Shown here in pieces: positions 17,315 through 26,160 of a stretch of 64,000 bases of DNA (its first letter is position 1; the number at the start of each line of letters is the position of its first letter). The notes beneath the pieces were generated by a model. It was not told where the DNA came from, ran no database searches, and worked only from the letters and a program-made list of their open reading frames with translations. The DNA is from Vaginisenegalia massiliensis (GTDB lineage: Bacteria; Bacillota; Bacilli; Lactobacillales; Aerococcaceae): NCBI RefSeq assembly GCF_900604935.1, contig NZ_UWPC01000003.1, positions 170,751 to 234,750 of the forward strand. The letters are read 5' to 3'. Both the position numbers and the translations under genes were made by a program.

Positions 17315-17353
17315 CCTACCTTTATTTGCTATAATAAAGGTAGGTGTTTTTTT
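17315..17353 (+). terminator. Terminator after potD with a TATAAT in its loop region
   Basis: A 12-bp stem (CCTACCTTTATT with its inverse) is followed by GTG and seven Ts. The sequence TATAAT (17330-17335) lies across the loop and 3' arm and could be the -10 of a promoter for the next gene, whose ribosome site follows the T-run directly. No good -35 is present. Confidence 0.8.
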
Positions 17354-17368
17354 ATGGGAGGAACGATG

Positions 17369-18724
17369 ATGCAAAGCTTAATCTATAATGCTTGGATCTT
17401 AACGATGAATGATAAGGACGAAACCTATCATCCGGGTTATTTAATTATTGAAGAAGATAAAATTATGGCCCTAGGCCACCAATCTGACCTACCGCTTGAA
17501 TGGCAAGAAAGACTTAATGAGGGCTATTCTGGCGCTGACTACCAGCTGATTGATGCTCAAGATGGTATCCTCATGCCAGGCATGATTAATGCCCATACTC
17601 ATGTGGGCATGATACCGTTTCGTTCCTTGGGCGATGATATGAAAGACCGTTTACGTCGTTTGCTTTTTCCACTTGAAGCCAACATGACGGCTGAACTAGT
17701 CGAAGCCAGTGCTCGCTACGCTTTAGCTGAAATGCTATTAGCAGGGATTACCACCTTTGCTGATATGTATTATTTTGAATCAGTCATTGGTCAAGTGACA
17801 CAAGAAGTGGGTATGCGGGCTTTGATTGGCGAAACGATTATTAATCAAGCGACGTGCGATGGTGACCAAGATCCCTATTATGGCTTGCGGATCAGTGATT
17901 CATTTATTAACCAATGGCAGGGCCAGGAGTTAATTCGCCCTATGTTAGCTCCTCATGCTACTAATACCAACGATGAGAGCACCCTGTTAGCTATTAAAGC
18001 TAAAGCGGAATCGTATCAAGTTCCAGTCATGATGCATGTGGCTGAAATGGACTATGAGATGGATTATTTTAGGCAAGAATTGGGCACGAGTCCGATTGGC
18101 TATCTGGATAAGCTGGGCTTATTGAATGAACACTTGTTAGCTGTTCATTGTATTCATCTGAGTCAAGAGGATATTGATTTGATGGCTCATAGGCAAGCTA
18201 AGATGATTCATTGTATTGGGGCTAATACCAAGGCAGCCAAAGGTATCGCCCCTTTAAAAGAGTTGCTGGAAGCTGGAGTCCCTGTGGGGCTTGGTACGGA
18301 CGGGCCAAGTTCCGGAAATACCTTAGATCTTTTTCATCAAATGAGGTATATCGCTTATGCTCACAAGACAGCTAACCATGACCGCCAGGCTTTCCCAGCC
18401 AAAGAGATTGTCCGCTTGGCGACAGTTGGCGGAGCTCAAGTATTAGGACTAGAAAAGCGAGTGGGTCAATTAAAAGTAGGATATCAAGCTGATTTGACTT
18501 TAGTGGAAACGGATTCGGTTAACATGTTCCCTATCTTTGATCCGTATAGTGCCCTAGTCTATGCGGCGGATAGCTATAATGTTCGTCATGTTTGGGTAAA
18601 TGGGCGTCAATTAGTACGAGATCATCAGTTAGTTCATATTGATTTGAAACACATTCGTCAGCAACTTGATAAAGCTATGGTCGGTTTTCGCCAAGCGGTG
18701 GAAAGTTTAATGGAGCAAGAGTAA
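17369..18724 (+). CDS. MTA/SAH deaminase-like amidohydrolase (MtaD/SsnA group)
   Basis: This 451-residue metal-dependent hydrolase has composite N/C beta-sandwich ends and a TIM-barrel core. Metal ligands are visible as NAHTHVG (HxH), HVAEM, AVHCIHLS and GTDGPSSGNTLD. Relatives deaminate 5'-methylthioadenosine/S-adenosylhomocysteine, guanine or related bases. Methylthioadenosine is the by-product of spermidine synthesis, so placement after a polyamine-type importer is suggestive but not proof. The ATG at 17369 is chosen for its seven-base spacing from GGGAGG; an ATG at 17354 lies upstream of the ribosome site. Confidence 0.8.
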   Translation: MQSLIYNAWILTMNDKDETYHPGYLIIEEDKIMALGHQSDLPLEWQERLNEGYSGADYQLIDAQDGILMPGMINAHTHVGMIPFRSLGDDMKDRLRRLLFPLEANMTAELVEASARYALAEMLLAGITTFADMYYFESVIGQVTQEVGMRALIGETIINQATCDGDQDPYYGLRISDSFINQWQGQELIRPMLAPHATNTNDESTLLAIKAKAESYQVPVMMHVAEMDYEMDYFRQELGTSPIGYLDKLGLLNEHLLAVHCIHLSQEDIDLMAHRQAKMIHCIGANTKAAKGIAPLKELLEAGVPVGLGTDGPSSGNTLDLFHQMRYIAYAHKTANHDRQAFPAKEIVRLATVGGAQVLGLEKRVGQLKVGYQADLTLVETDSVNMFPIFDPYSALVYAADSYNVRHVWVNGRQLVRDHQLVHIDLKHIRQQLDKAMVGFRQAVESLMEQE

Positions 18725-18766
18725 GTAACTAGATTGAAACTAGTTTTGTTTCGCCTTAATATTTTG

Positions 18767-18829
18767 AAAGCTGAATCCTCATCCATTGCAGCCTTAGATA
18801 GGCGCTAGGAGGGGTTCAGCTTTTCTTTT
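18767..18829 (+). terminator. Long terminator hairpin after the amidohydrolase gene
   Basis: AAAGCTGAATCCTC pairs imperfectly with GAGGGGTTCAGCTTT across a 30-base apical region and is followed by a TTTTCTTTT tract. Confidence 0.65.
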
Positions 18830-18850
18830 GGACAAGGGTTCATTGTATAA

Positions 18851-18868
18851 GTTGGACTTGAGTCCAAC
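18851..18868. promoter_or_regulatory. Perfect palindrome GTTGGACT-TG-AGTCCAAC upstream of the PTS operon
   Basis: Eight-base arms are perfectly inverted around TG. A third half-site, TTGGACT, lies at 18893-18899. The set lies upstream of the putative PTS promoter and is a candidate activator or repressor site, possibly for the PRD regulator encoded next. Confidence 0.5.
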
Positions 18869-18908
18869 CAAATAAGACTTTATTGACATGAATTGGACTC
18901 AATCACGC

Positions 18909-18937
18909 TTAATATTGAAAACGGTTTACTATATAGT
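18909..18937 (+). promoter_or_regulatory. Putative PTS-operon promoter with cre-like site
   Basis: TTAATA and TATAGT are spaced by 17 bases. The spacer contains TGAAAACGGTTTAC (18916-18929), a good match to CcpA cre elements. The arrangement predicts carbon-catabolite repression of the operon. Confidence 0.5.
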
Positions 18938-18956
18938 GAAGATAGGAGGAATTGCG

Positions 18957-21023
18957 ATGCTAACCAATGATATCATTAAAAAAATTCCAATTTTTTCCAA
19001 ATATAGTGGGCATCAAATCTCTGATTTTGAGCGGATATTTAAAATGCCGCGTAAGAATTTACTATGGGAAGTAGCTCGCTTAAATGAAGTACTAGCTGAA
19101 TACGAGGATTCCTTGGTGACGATTGAGGAGGATCGCATTCACGTTCCGCCCATTGCGGTGAAAGATTTATTTGCTAAGATGGCTCCCCAGATGAAGTGGT
19201 ATCATTTTCAAGATGAACGCTTGTTTATGATTATCTTTTATCTGTTTTTGGAAAAGGAACCGGTTTCTAATTTCCATTTGCAAGATTTGCTCAAAGTGAG
19301 TAAGAATACGGTTCTATCTGACTTAAAAGAGTTAAAACAATTTTTGGTTAATTATGAGGTTCAGGTAGCCTATAGCCGAAGTCGGGGATATCACTTAGTC
19401 GGACTGGTCCGAGCACTGCATTTGTTGTTAGAAGCAACCATCAATGAACTATTGCAATTTGCCAGTGGTAAGTGGATTTTGCGTTATATTTTTTATCAAT
19501 GTCACTGTGAATTTAAATTAGAGGAAATCACGCAAATATTTGTCAAACGGACTAGCCAGGATAATCTTCATTTTGTTGGAGAACGAATTGAGGCGACGTC
19601 CTACCTGATTTTAGCCCTGTTAAATGTCCAATTACCGGAAACAATGGCTTATCAATCTGAAGAACAAGTATTAATTGAACAAACAAGGATCATGGAATTA
19701 GTTGATCACTTTGTTGAAATTTATCCAAGTTTACAAATCGAGAAATACTTTATTGCTTCACGATTATTGGGCTGTGTACAAGGGGATTATTTAGTCGAAG
19801 CGGACCCAGATATTCTAGCTATTATGAAACAAATTATTGAATTGGTTTCGGCCAAGACAGGAATTAACTTTAATGATCAGGCTGATTTCAAACGAAATCT
19901 TTATAGCCATTTGGTGCCAGCCTATTACCGGCTCGTCTTTGAGATGAAGTTGACAAATCCTTTGAAGGAACAGATTTTAGCGGAATACAGTAGCCTCTTT
20001 TATCTGATAAAGAAGAGTTTGTCTCCCTTGCGTCAAGCTTTGGGTAAAGAAATCTCTGATGATGAAGTGGCCTACTTTACCATGCATTTTGGTGGTTATG
20101 TAGCTCTACATCAACCTGATCAAAATCAACGTCAAATTGTGGCTTTATCAGTCTGTCCGAATGGGGTGAGCTCTTCGGTGATTTTAAGTTCTGAATTAAA
20201 GGCTTTAATGCCGGAAATTCACTTTAAAGAGTTGCATCAGCTAGATCAATTAAATCATTTAGATCCTCAAGAGTATGATCTGGTTTTCTCGACGGTCTTC
20301 TTTGAGACTGATAAGCCGCTTTATGTGACACAACCGTTCATGAATCCGGTAGAGAAAGCTCTCCTAAAGGAAAAAGTATATGGTGAATTCCATTTGGATG
20401 CTGGCCAGAATTCAAAGGTTGATGACTTGATGCGAATTATCGATAGATATTGTTGTATCAATGATGCGGGTAATCTAAGAGATGAATTGACTAAATGTTT
20501 ACTTAACTCGGAACGAGGATATATTAATTGGGAGGGTATTAATTTGAACGATTTGTTGAAAGAAGATTTAATTCAACAATGCGAAAAGGTTGAATCGTGG
20601 TCAGAAGCCATACGCTTAGCGGCCCAACCTTTGTTAAAGAAAGGCTATATTGAAGCAACGTATATTGAAGCCATGATTGATTCGGTTAATCGATCGGGTG
20701 CTTATATTGTGTTGGCACCTCATGTGGCTGTTCCCCATGCAGCTCCAGACAAGGGGGTTAAACGTCTTGGCATCAGTCTTTTACAATTGAAGCAAGCTGT
20801 AGACTTCAACTTAGATCCTGAAGACTATGATGAGGATCGACAAGTTCGCTTGATATTTGTATTAGCTGCGGTTGACTCATCAGCTCATTTAAAAGCTTTG
20901 CAACAGTTAGTGATGATTCTTGATGATGAGTCTAGCTTGCAAGCTTTGATCGAAGCCCCTAATTGTCAAGCGATGTATGAAATTGTTTGTGGCGCCATTC
21001 AAGAGGAGGAAGAAAATGATTAA
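18957..21023 (+). CDS. BglG/MtlR-type PRD transcriptional regulator with EIIB and EIIA domains
   Basis: A multidomain activator of 688 residues. A winged HTH (about 90-155, VSKNTVLSDLKELKQ) is followed by PRD1 (about 170-280), PRD2 (about 290-400, ending MHFGGYV), an EIIB-like domain with Cys in VALSVCPNGVSSS (about 415-500) and a fructose/Ntr-type EIIA domain with His in VAVPHAAP (about 540-688). Phosphorylation of these sites by HPr and the PTS typically controls activity. The ATG at 18957 sits eight bases from AGGAGG; the longer frame from 18888 covers the promoter. Its stop overlaps the next gene by eight bases, so it is the first gene of the PTS operon. Confidence 0.88.
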   Translation: MLTNDIIKKIPIFSKYSGHQISDFERIFKMPRKNLLWEVARLNEVLAEYEDSLVTIEEDRIHVPPIAVKDLFAKMAPQMKWYHFQDERLFMIIFYLFLEKEPVSNFHLQDLLKVSKNTVLSDLKELKQFLVNYEVQVAYSRSRGYHLVGLVRALHLLLEATINELLQFASGKWILRYIFYQCHCEFKLEEITQIFVKRTSQDNLHFVGERIEATSYLILALLNVQLPETMAYQSEEQVLIEQTRIMELVDHFVEIYPSLQIEKYFIASRLLGCVQGDYLVEADPDILAIMKQIIELVSAKTGINFNDQADFKRNLYSHLVPAYYRLVFEMKLTNPLKEQILAEYSSLFYLIKKSLSPLRQALGKEISDDEVAYFTMHFGGYVALHQPDQNQRQIVALSVCPNGVSSSVILSSELKALMPEIHFKELHQLDQLNHLDPQEYDLVFSTVFFETDKPLYVTQPFMNPVEKALLKEKVYGEFHLDAGQNSKVDDLMRIIDRYCCINDAGNLRDELTKCLLNSERGYINWEGINLNDLLKEDLIQQCEKVESWSEAIRLAAQPLLKKGYIEATYIEAMIDSVNRSGAYIVLAPHVAVPHAAPDKGVKRLGISLLQLKQAVDFNLDPEDYDEDRQVRLIFVLAAVDSSAHLKALQQLVMILDDESSLQALIEAPNCQAMYEIVCGAIQEEEEND

Positions 21024-21297
21024 GATTATTACTGTATGTGGCAATGGAATTGGCTCAAGTTTATTGCTGAAAATGAAAATTGAAGCCATTGCCAAAGAAC
21101 ATGGCTATGATGTCCAATCAGAATCTTGTGATTCAAATGCAGCGGTTGGCCGTGAATGTGATTTATTTGTAACCGTGAAAGAATTTAAAGATATTTTCCC
21201 AGCGGATGCGCAAGTTTGTATCGTTAAAAGCTATACCAACAAAAAGAAAATTGAAGAAGACTTATTACCTGTTCTCTCAAGCATGCAAAACAATTAA
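21016..21297 (+). CDS. ulaB: PTS ascorbate-type EIIB subunit
   Basis: The 93-residue phosphocarrier has its phospho-cysteine in ITVCGNGIGSS (Cys8), typical of the lactose/ascorbate-type EIIB fold. It would pass phosphate from an EIIA to the incoming sugar at UlaA. The ATG at 21016 follows GAGGAGG and overlaps the regulator's stop. The longer frame from 20977 lies inside the regulator. It is directly followed by EIIC. Confidence 0.88.
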   Translation: MIKIITVCGNGIGSSLLLKMKIEAIAKEHGYDVQSESCDSNAAVGRECDLFVTVKEFKDIFPADAQVCIVKSYTNKKKIEEDLLPVLSSMQNN

Positions 21298-21315
21298 GGA
21301 GGAGAATAATTAATC

Positions 21316-22674
21316 ATGTTATTATTAGATTTTTTGAAAGATATTTTAAGTGAACCAGCCTTTTTGATGGGTTTAATTGCGTGTTTTGGTTTAATCGCTT
21401 TAAAGTCTCCTGCTCATAAAGTTATGACCGGAACTTTGGGCCCAATCTTAGGTTATTTGATGTTAGCCGCAGGTGCGGGCGTAATTGTGACCAACCTTGA
21501 GCCATTATCGAAGATGATTGAAACAGGCTTCCATATTACAGGGGTAGTACCAAATAATGAAGCTGTTACTTCAGTAGCACAAAAGGTGCTAGGGGTTGAA
21601 ACCATGTCGATTTTAGTGGCAGGTTTAGCTTTCAACTTGTTGATTGCTCGCTTTACTCGTTTCAAATACATTTTCTTAACCGGTCACCATTCATTCTTTA
21701 TGGCTTGCTTATTATCAGCCGTTCTAGGTGCTTTGGACTTTAAAGGTCTTACTCTTATCTTAGTAGGGGGCTTTATCTTAGGTGCTTGGTCTGCAATTTC
21801 GCCAGCCATTGGACAACATTATACAATCAAAGCTACTGATGGGGATGAAATTGCTATGGGTCACTTCGGCTCTCTAGGCTATTATTTATCTGCGTGGATT
21901 GGTTCATTAGTAGGTAAAGATAGTCCTTCAACGGAAGATATTCAAGTGTCAGAAAAATGGAATTTCTTACGTAATTCAACTATTTCAACTGCTTTAATTA
22001 TGGTGTTTTTCTATTTAATTGCGGCTATTGCAGCGGGGCCGAAATTTGTTGAAACCTTATCTGCAGGTCAAAATCCGTTTATTTTCGCAATTTTATCTGG
22101 TTTAAAATTTGCTGTAGGTGTGGCAATTGTCTATGCAGGGGTTCGTATGATTTTAGCTGACTTAATTCCTGCCTTCGAAGGAGTATCTTCTCGTTTAATT
22201 CCAAATGCTGTTCCAGCTGTTGACTGTGCAGTCTTCTTCCCATATGCTCCAACTGCGGTAATTATTGGTTTTGCCTTCAGTTTCTTAGGCGGTTTAATCG
22301 GTATGCTAATCTTGGGTATGATGGGCGGTGTCTTAATCATTCCTGGTATGGTTCCTCACTTCTTCTGTGGAGCAACAGCGGGGATCTTTGGTAATGCGAC
22401 TGGTGGCCGTCGTGGAGCGATGGTAGGTGCTTTTGTAAATGGCTTGCTTTTAGCCTTCTTGCCTGCCATGTTATTACCTGTTTTAGGAAATCTTGGCTTC
22501 TCAAATACGACCTTTGGTGATGTGGACTTTGGTGTCTTAGGTATTCTTTTAGGCCGTCTTGGCTCAATGGCTCATTCAACCGGCGTTTATATCTTAGTTG
22601 CTATCTTAGCTATTATCCTTATTGTTCCATCATTGAAAGGAAATAAGGATCAAACGATTAATCATCAAGTTTAG
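21316..22674 (+). CDS. ulaA: PTS ascorbate-type EIIC permease
   Basis: The 452-residue membrane subunit has 10-11 helices. Sequence features resemble UlaA/SgaT, including TGHHSFFMAC, SPAIGQHYT and an HFGSLGYY loop. The natural substrate could be L-ascorbate or another sugar, since the ascorbate catabolic enzymes UlaD-G are absent. AGGAGG lies 13 bases before the ATG. Cotranscribed with EIIB and the transaldolase-like gene. Confidence 0.87.
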   Translation: MLLLDFLKDILSEPAFLMGLIACFGLIALKSPAHKVMTGTLGPILGYLMLAAGAGVIVTNLEPLSKMIETGFHITGVVPNNEAVTSVAQKVLGVETMSILVAGLAFNLLIARFTRFKYIFLTGHHSFFMACLLSAVLGALDFKGLTLILVGGFILGAWSAISPAIGQHYTIKATDGDEIAMGHFGSLGYYLSAWIGSLVGKDSPSTEDIQVSEKWNFLRNSTISTALIMVFFYLIAAIAAGPKFVETLSAGQNPFIFAILSGLKFAVGVAIVYAGVRMILADLIPAFEGVSSRLIPNAVPAVDCAVFFPYAPTAVIIGFAFSFLGGLIGMLILGMMGGVLIIPGMVPHFFCGATAGIFGNATGGRRGAMVGAFVNGLLLAFLPAMLLPVLGNLGFSNTTFGDVDFGVLGILLGRLGSMAHSTGVYILVAILAIILIVPSLKGNKDQTINHQV

Positions 22675-22685
22675 GGGGAGAAAAC

Positions 22686-23399
22686 ATGACTGATAATTTG
22701 AAGGTGAAAATCTTTTCCGATGGAGCTGTCCTCAGTGATATGCTGCATGATTTGGACTCAGGTCGCGTGTGTGGTTTTACTACCAACCCAAGCTTAATGA
22801 AGAAAGCTGGGATTACTTCTTACGTAGCTTTTGCCGAAGAAGTTTTGGCATCCATTAAAGACTATCCCGTTTCTTTTGAAGTCTTTGCTGACGATTTGGC
22901 AACTATGAAGTTAGAAGCTGAGAAATTAGCGGCTTTAGCAGACAATGTCTACGTGAAAATTCCTATTACCAATGCTCAAGGAGAAAGTACAATCCCCTTG
23001 ATTCAAGAGCTTTCCGCTCAAGGTATTAAATTGAATGTCACAGCAATCTTTACGCTGGACCAAGTCAAGCAGACAGTAGAGGCGGTTAAAGCTGGCGTGG
23101 GAACGATTGTTTCTGTCTTTGCTGGTCGGATTGCTGACACGGGTATTGATCCAGAACCATTGATGAAAGCGGCTTTAGACCTCTGTCGTCAAAAAGACGG
23201 TGTTGAACTTCTATGGGCTAGTCCACGTGAAGTCTTCAATATTTATCAAGCGGATCGCCTTGGTGTTGATATTATTACTTGTACGCCAACTATTATTGAA
23301 AAATTAGCTTTGCAAGGTAAAGATTTAGAAACCTATTCCTTAGAAACCGTGCAAATGTTTCTCAAGGATTCAACCAGTCTAGGTTTTAGCATTCTCTAA
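22686..23399 (+). CDS. Transaldolase / fructose-6-phosphate aldolase-like protein
   Basis: This 237-residue TIM-barrel class I aldolase has its Schiff-base Lys in NVYVKIPIT and conserved FTTNPSLM, LNVTAIFT and WASPREVFN segments. Its size is close to the short transaldolase/FSA subfamily (about 215-225) rather than full TalB. Such enzymes often sit in PTS operons and process the imported phosphosugar. It begins 11 bases after ulaA and closes the operon before a strong terminator. Confidence 0.85.
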   Translation: MTDNLKVKIFSDGAVLSDMLHDLDSGRVCGFTTNPSLMKKAGITSYVAFAEEVLASIKDYPVSFEVFADDLATMKLEAEKLAALADNVYVKIPITNAQGESTIPLIQELSAQGIKLNVTAIFTLDQVKQTVEAVKAGVGTIVSVFAGRIADTGIDPEPLMKAALDLCRQKDGVELLWASPREVFNIYQADRLGVDIITCTPTIIEKLALQGKDLETYSLETVQMFLKDSTSLGFSIL

Positions 23400-23411
23400 A
23401 TAAATAGAAAG

Positions 23412-23456
23412 CAAAAGAGACTACTTCCCCTTTTTAGAGGAAAGTAGTCTCTTTTG
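23412..23456 (+). terminator. Terminator of the PTS operon
   Basis: A 14-bp stem (AAAAGAGACTACTT and its inverse) around a 16-base loop is followed by TTTTG. It may also serve the convergent ABC operon. Confidence 0.85.
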
Positions 23457-23491
23457 TTCTGTCTGCTTGTCTAGGGTGACGTTCCCTTAAT

Positions 23492-24226
23492 TTAGCGATT
23501 TAATTTTTTTAGAAAGTCTTGAATTCGTTGGTGAGGGCTATGATTGAAGAGGTAGTCAGGGCTACCAGCATCGAGGATCCGTCCTTGATCTAAGAAGAGA
23601 ACCTGATCACTGATCTCGCGGGCAAAAGACATTTCATGGGTCGCTAAGAGGATGGTCATTTCCTTTCCGGCCATGCCTTTAATCAAATCCAGAATGCCTT
23701 TGACTAATTCAGGATCCAAGGAGGATGTAGGTTCGTCTAGGAGCATCAGTTTGGGTTGAATGGCTAGAGCTCGAGCGATTCCTACGCGCTGCTGTTGTCC
23801 GCCAGAGAGCTGTTTAGGATAGTAGTGACACTTGTCTCCCATACCGACTTGGTTTAGATACAAAGTGGCTTGCTCTTGAGCTTGGACTTTATCCATTTGT
23901 TTGACCATAACGAGAGCTTCCATGACATTTTCCAATGCTGTTTTACGAGAAAATAAACCATAGTTTTGGAAGACCATGGCGGTTTGACGTCTCAGGGTCA
24001 GTATATCATGGCTTGTCATGCGGGTTACATCATAGTCTAGGTCGTCCAGTTGGATATGTCCAGAATCAGCGGGTTCAAGAAAATTTAGGCTGCGAAGGAG
24101 GGTAGATTTTCCGGTTCCGCTAGGCCCGATAATGGTGAGGACTTGGCCGGTTTCAACTTGAAAAGCAAGTTGGTTGAGTACAGTGTGTTGATGGAAGGTT
24201 TTTGACCAATTTTCTATTTTTAACAT
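23492..24226 (-). CDS. Polar amino-acid ABC transporter ATPase (GlnQ-like)
   Basis: This 244-residue nucleotide-binding subunit has Walker A GPSGTGKSTLL, signature LSGGQQQRVGIARAL, Walker B LMLLDEPTSSLD and switch His in LLATHEMSF. It belongs to the PAAT family. It is second in a two-gene leftward operon, 16 bases after the fused binding-protein/permease gene, with AGGAGG upstream of its ATG. Confidence 0.9.
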   Translation of the reverse strand: MLKIENWSKTFHQHTVLNQLAFQVETGQVLTIIGPSGTGKSTLLRSLNFLEPADSGHIQLDDLDYDVTRMTSHDILTLRRQTAMVFQNYGLFSRKTALENVMEALVMVKQMDKVQAQEQATLYLNQVGMGDKCHYYPKQLSGGQQQRVGIARALAIQPKLMLLDEPTSSLDPELVKGILDLIKGMAGKEMTILLATHEMSFAREISDQVLFLDQGRILDAGSPDYLFNHSPHQRIQDFLKKLNR

Positions 24227-24242
24227 AAAGCCTCCTGAGAAC

Positions 24243-25904
24243 TTAATCTTGATGGATAATGAAACGACGGTCGATGTTTAGATGGTCTTCTAAACGGTGG
24301 ATAGCCCATTCAATGGTTATACAGATGAGCCAGTAAATGAGAGCAACCGCTACATAGGCTTCAAAGTAACGTAAGTTGGCTCCGGCTAGGATTCGTGTTT
24401 GTCCCATTATATCAATGACCGTAACGGTAAAGGCCAAGGAAGTCCCTTTTAAGAGGCGGATAAGGCTGTTGCCTAGGTTAGGAATAGCAGTAATTAGGGC
24501 GTTTGGTACAATCACGCGTTTGAGAGTTTGCCATGAAGTTAAGCCAATTGCGTAAGCTGCTTCAATCTCGGTTTTATTGACGGCTTGGACTGCTGAACGG
24601 AAGATTTCCGAATTATAAGCTGCTTCACTTAAGCCGAAAGCAATAAAGACATACACGAGAGGAGGGATTTGGGTGACCTGAATGCCAGTTCCTAGTTGTT
24701 GATTAAGCCATTCGACAAAAATCGGGAAACCATAGAAGGCTAGGAAAAGTTGGACTAGCTGAGGAGTTCCACGCATGAAAGAAACAAAAACAGTGAGCAA
24801 AGGATTTAATACAGGCACTTTTTTAAGTTTTGCCATGCAAATTAAGAAGCCTAGGATGAGACCGATGATTTCTGAGCATAAGGCCATTAATAAGGTGATC
24901 GGGAGATATGGCAAGAGCTTAAGCAAGGTGGTTGGGATTAAACTTGGTTTAAAGAGTGAGGTTTTTGATTGCGCATTCTCTCTTTTGTTGCTCTTTGTTT
25001 GTTGTTGCTTGAATTCAGGGTGGGCTTTATTAAAAGCTTGATCATAGGCTTGATTCTTCTTGATTAAAGCCTCGGTCAGTTGGGTATCATCTTGACCAAT
25101 ATATTTCTGGCTGATTTTGGTCAAGGTACCATCTTGACGAATGGCCTCTAGTTGGCGATCAATTTGGTCGCGAAGGGCTTTGTCTTCAATTCGATAGATT
25201 AAATAAGAGCCAGGTGGTTTAATGGCATCTTCATTAGCGATAGGGCTGGCTTTTAGTTTGTAGCCATAGGTTTTTTCGACATCGTGAATATAAGTCGAGG
25301 CATAAATAGCGGCATCCAAGCGCCCGTTATGGACATCTTGGATAATCTGTGGCGGGTTGGTGTCGACATAGATTATTTGAACGGCTTTGTCGGGATTAGC
25401 TTTATTGTATTTTTCCAAAAACATAGCTTGAGGAGAGGATGGAACAACGCCGAATTTTTTGCCTTTCATGTCGTCCATGGTGAGGTCTTTTGAAGAAGGA
25501 TCAGCCGTGATTAATTTATTATGACTAATAATATAAGGATAGAGGCTGTATAAATATTTTTGGCGACGTTCTTTGCTTTCGCCTAGGTTGTTGGCGACTA
25601 GGTCGAATTTCTTGGAATCTAAACCAGCAAATAGGGAAGGGAATTCTGTTAACTCGAATTCAAAATGAAGTTGATCATCACGACGATCGACTTCTTTTAG
25701 TAATTCGATTTCAAAACCGGTTAGTTGCCCCTTATCATCGTGGAAGTTCATGGGTTTAGTCGACCCCGTTGTACCAACTACTACTGTTTTTTCGGCTTGA
25801 GTAGGGGCAGCAAGAACGGGATTTATCATCCAAGATGAGCAAGAGCCTAAGCTGATAAGGATTATAGAGAAATATAGATACGCTTTGCTGATTAATTTAT
25901 GCAT
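24243..25904 (-). CDS. Amino-acid ABC importer: binding protein fused to permease
   Basis: A 553-residue fusion. A signal peptide/anchor (residues 1-33, with LGSC as a possible lipobox) is followed by one solute-binding domain (about 40-275, TTGSTKPMNF and GFEIELLKEV), a charged linker and a permease domain of about five helices (about 325-550). The EAAYAIGLTSWQTLKRV ATPase-docking loop is present. GlnP of lactococci carries two binding domains; this has one. The binding-domain start resembles cystine/polar amino-acid binders, so the substrate is uncertain. The ATG at 25904 is preferred because the GTG at 25913 overlaps the AAAGG ribosome site. Confidence 0.85.
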   Translation of the reverse strand: MHKLISKAYLYFSIILISLGSCSSWMINPVLAAPTQAEKTVVVGTTGSTKPMNFHDDKGQLTGFEIELLKEVDRRDDQLHFEFELTEFPSLFAGLDSKKFDLVANNLGESKERRQKYLYSLYPYIISHNKLITADPSSKDLTMDDMKGKKFGVVPSSPQAMFLEKYNKANPDKAVQIIYVDTNPPQIIQDVHNGRLDAAIYASTYIHDVEKTYGYKLKASPIANEDAIKPPGSYLIYRIEDKALRDQIDRQLEAIRQDGTLTKISQKYIGQDDTQLTEALIKKNQAYDQAFNKAHPEFKQQQTKSNKRENAQSKTSLFKPSLIPTTLLKLLPYLPITLLMALCSEIIGLILGFLICMAKLKKVPVLNPLLTVFVSFMRGTPQLVQLFLAFYGFPIFVEWLNQQLGTGIQVTQIPPLVYVFIAFGLSEAAYNSEIFRSAVQAVNKTEIEAAYAIGLTSWQTLKRVIVPNALITAIPNLGNSLIRLLKGTSLAFTVTVIDIMGQTRILAGANLRYFEAYVAVALIYWLICITIEWAIHRLEDHLNIDRRFIIHQD

Positions 25905-25913
25905 GATAGACAC

Positions 25914-26160
25914 CTTTCTATTTAAAGCTAGGAGTAATATAGCGCAAGATGCGCACGTTCATATCTTAATACAATTCTGAGCAAATTGCTTGCGAAATTT
26001 CAGAATATTTGAAACAAGTTGAGGAAAGTGTGAAAAAGCTTGAGTAAAACAAGTGATTAATGAAAGTAATTGGAAATTTCGTATATCTTTTGCCGAAAAG
26101 CCTTTTGAATTCTCTATTCTGTGCTAGGATTGTATCAACAAGTTTTTGGAGGAATGATAT
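25914..26160. other. Divergent intergenic region with GCGCA-AGA-TGCGC inverted repeat
   Basis: This 247-bp region carries both divergent promoters. On the minus strand TATATT (near 25936) is followed upstream by the inverted repeat GCGCAAGATGCGC (25942-25954), a possible operator for the amino-acid importer. On the plus strand TGCTAGGAT near 26121-26129 is an extended -10 for the secreted-protein gene. Confidence 0.35.
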
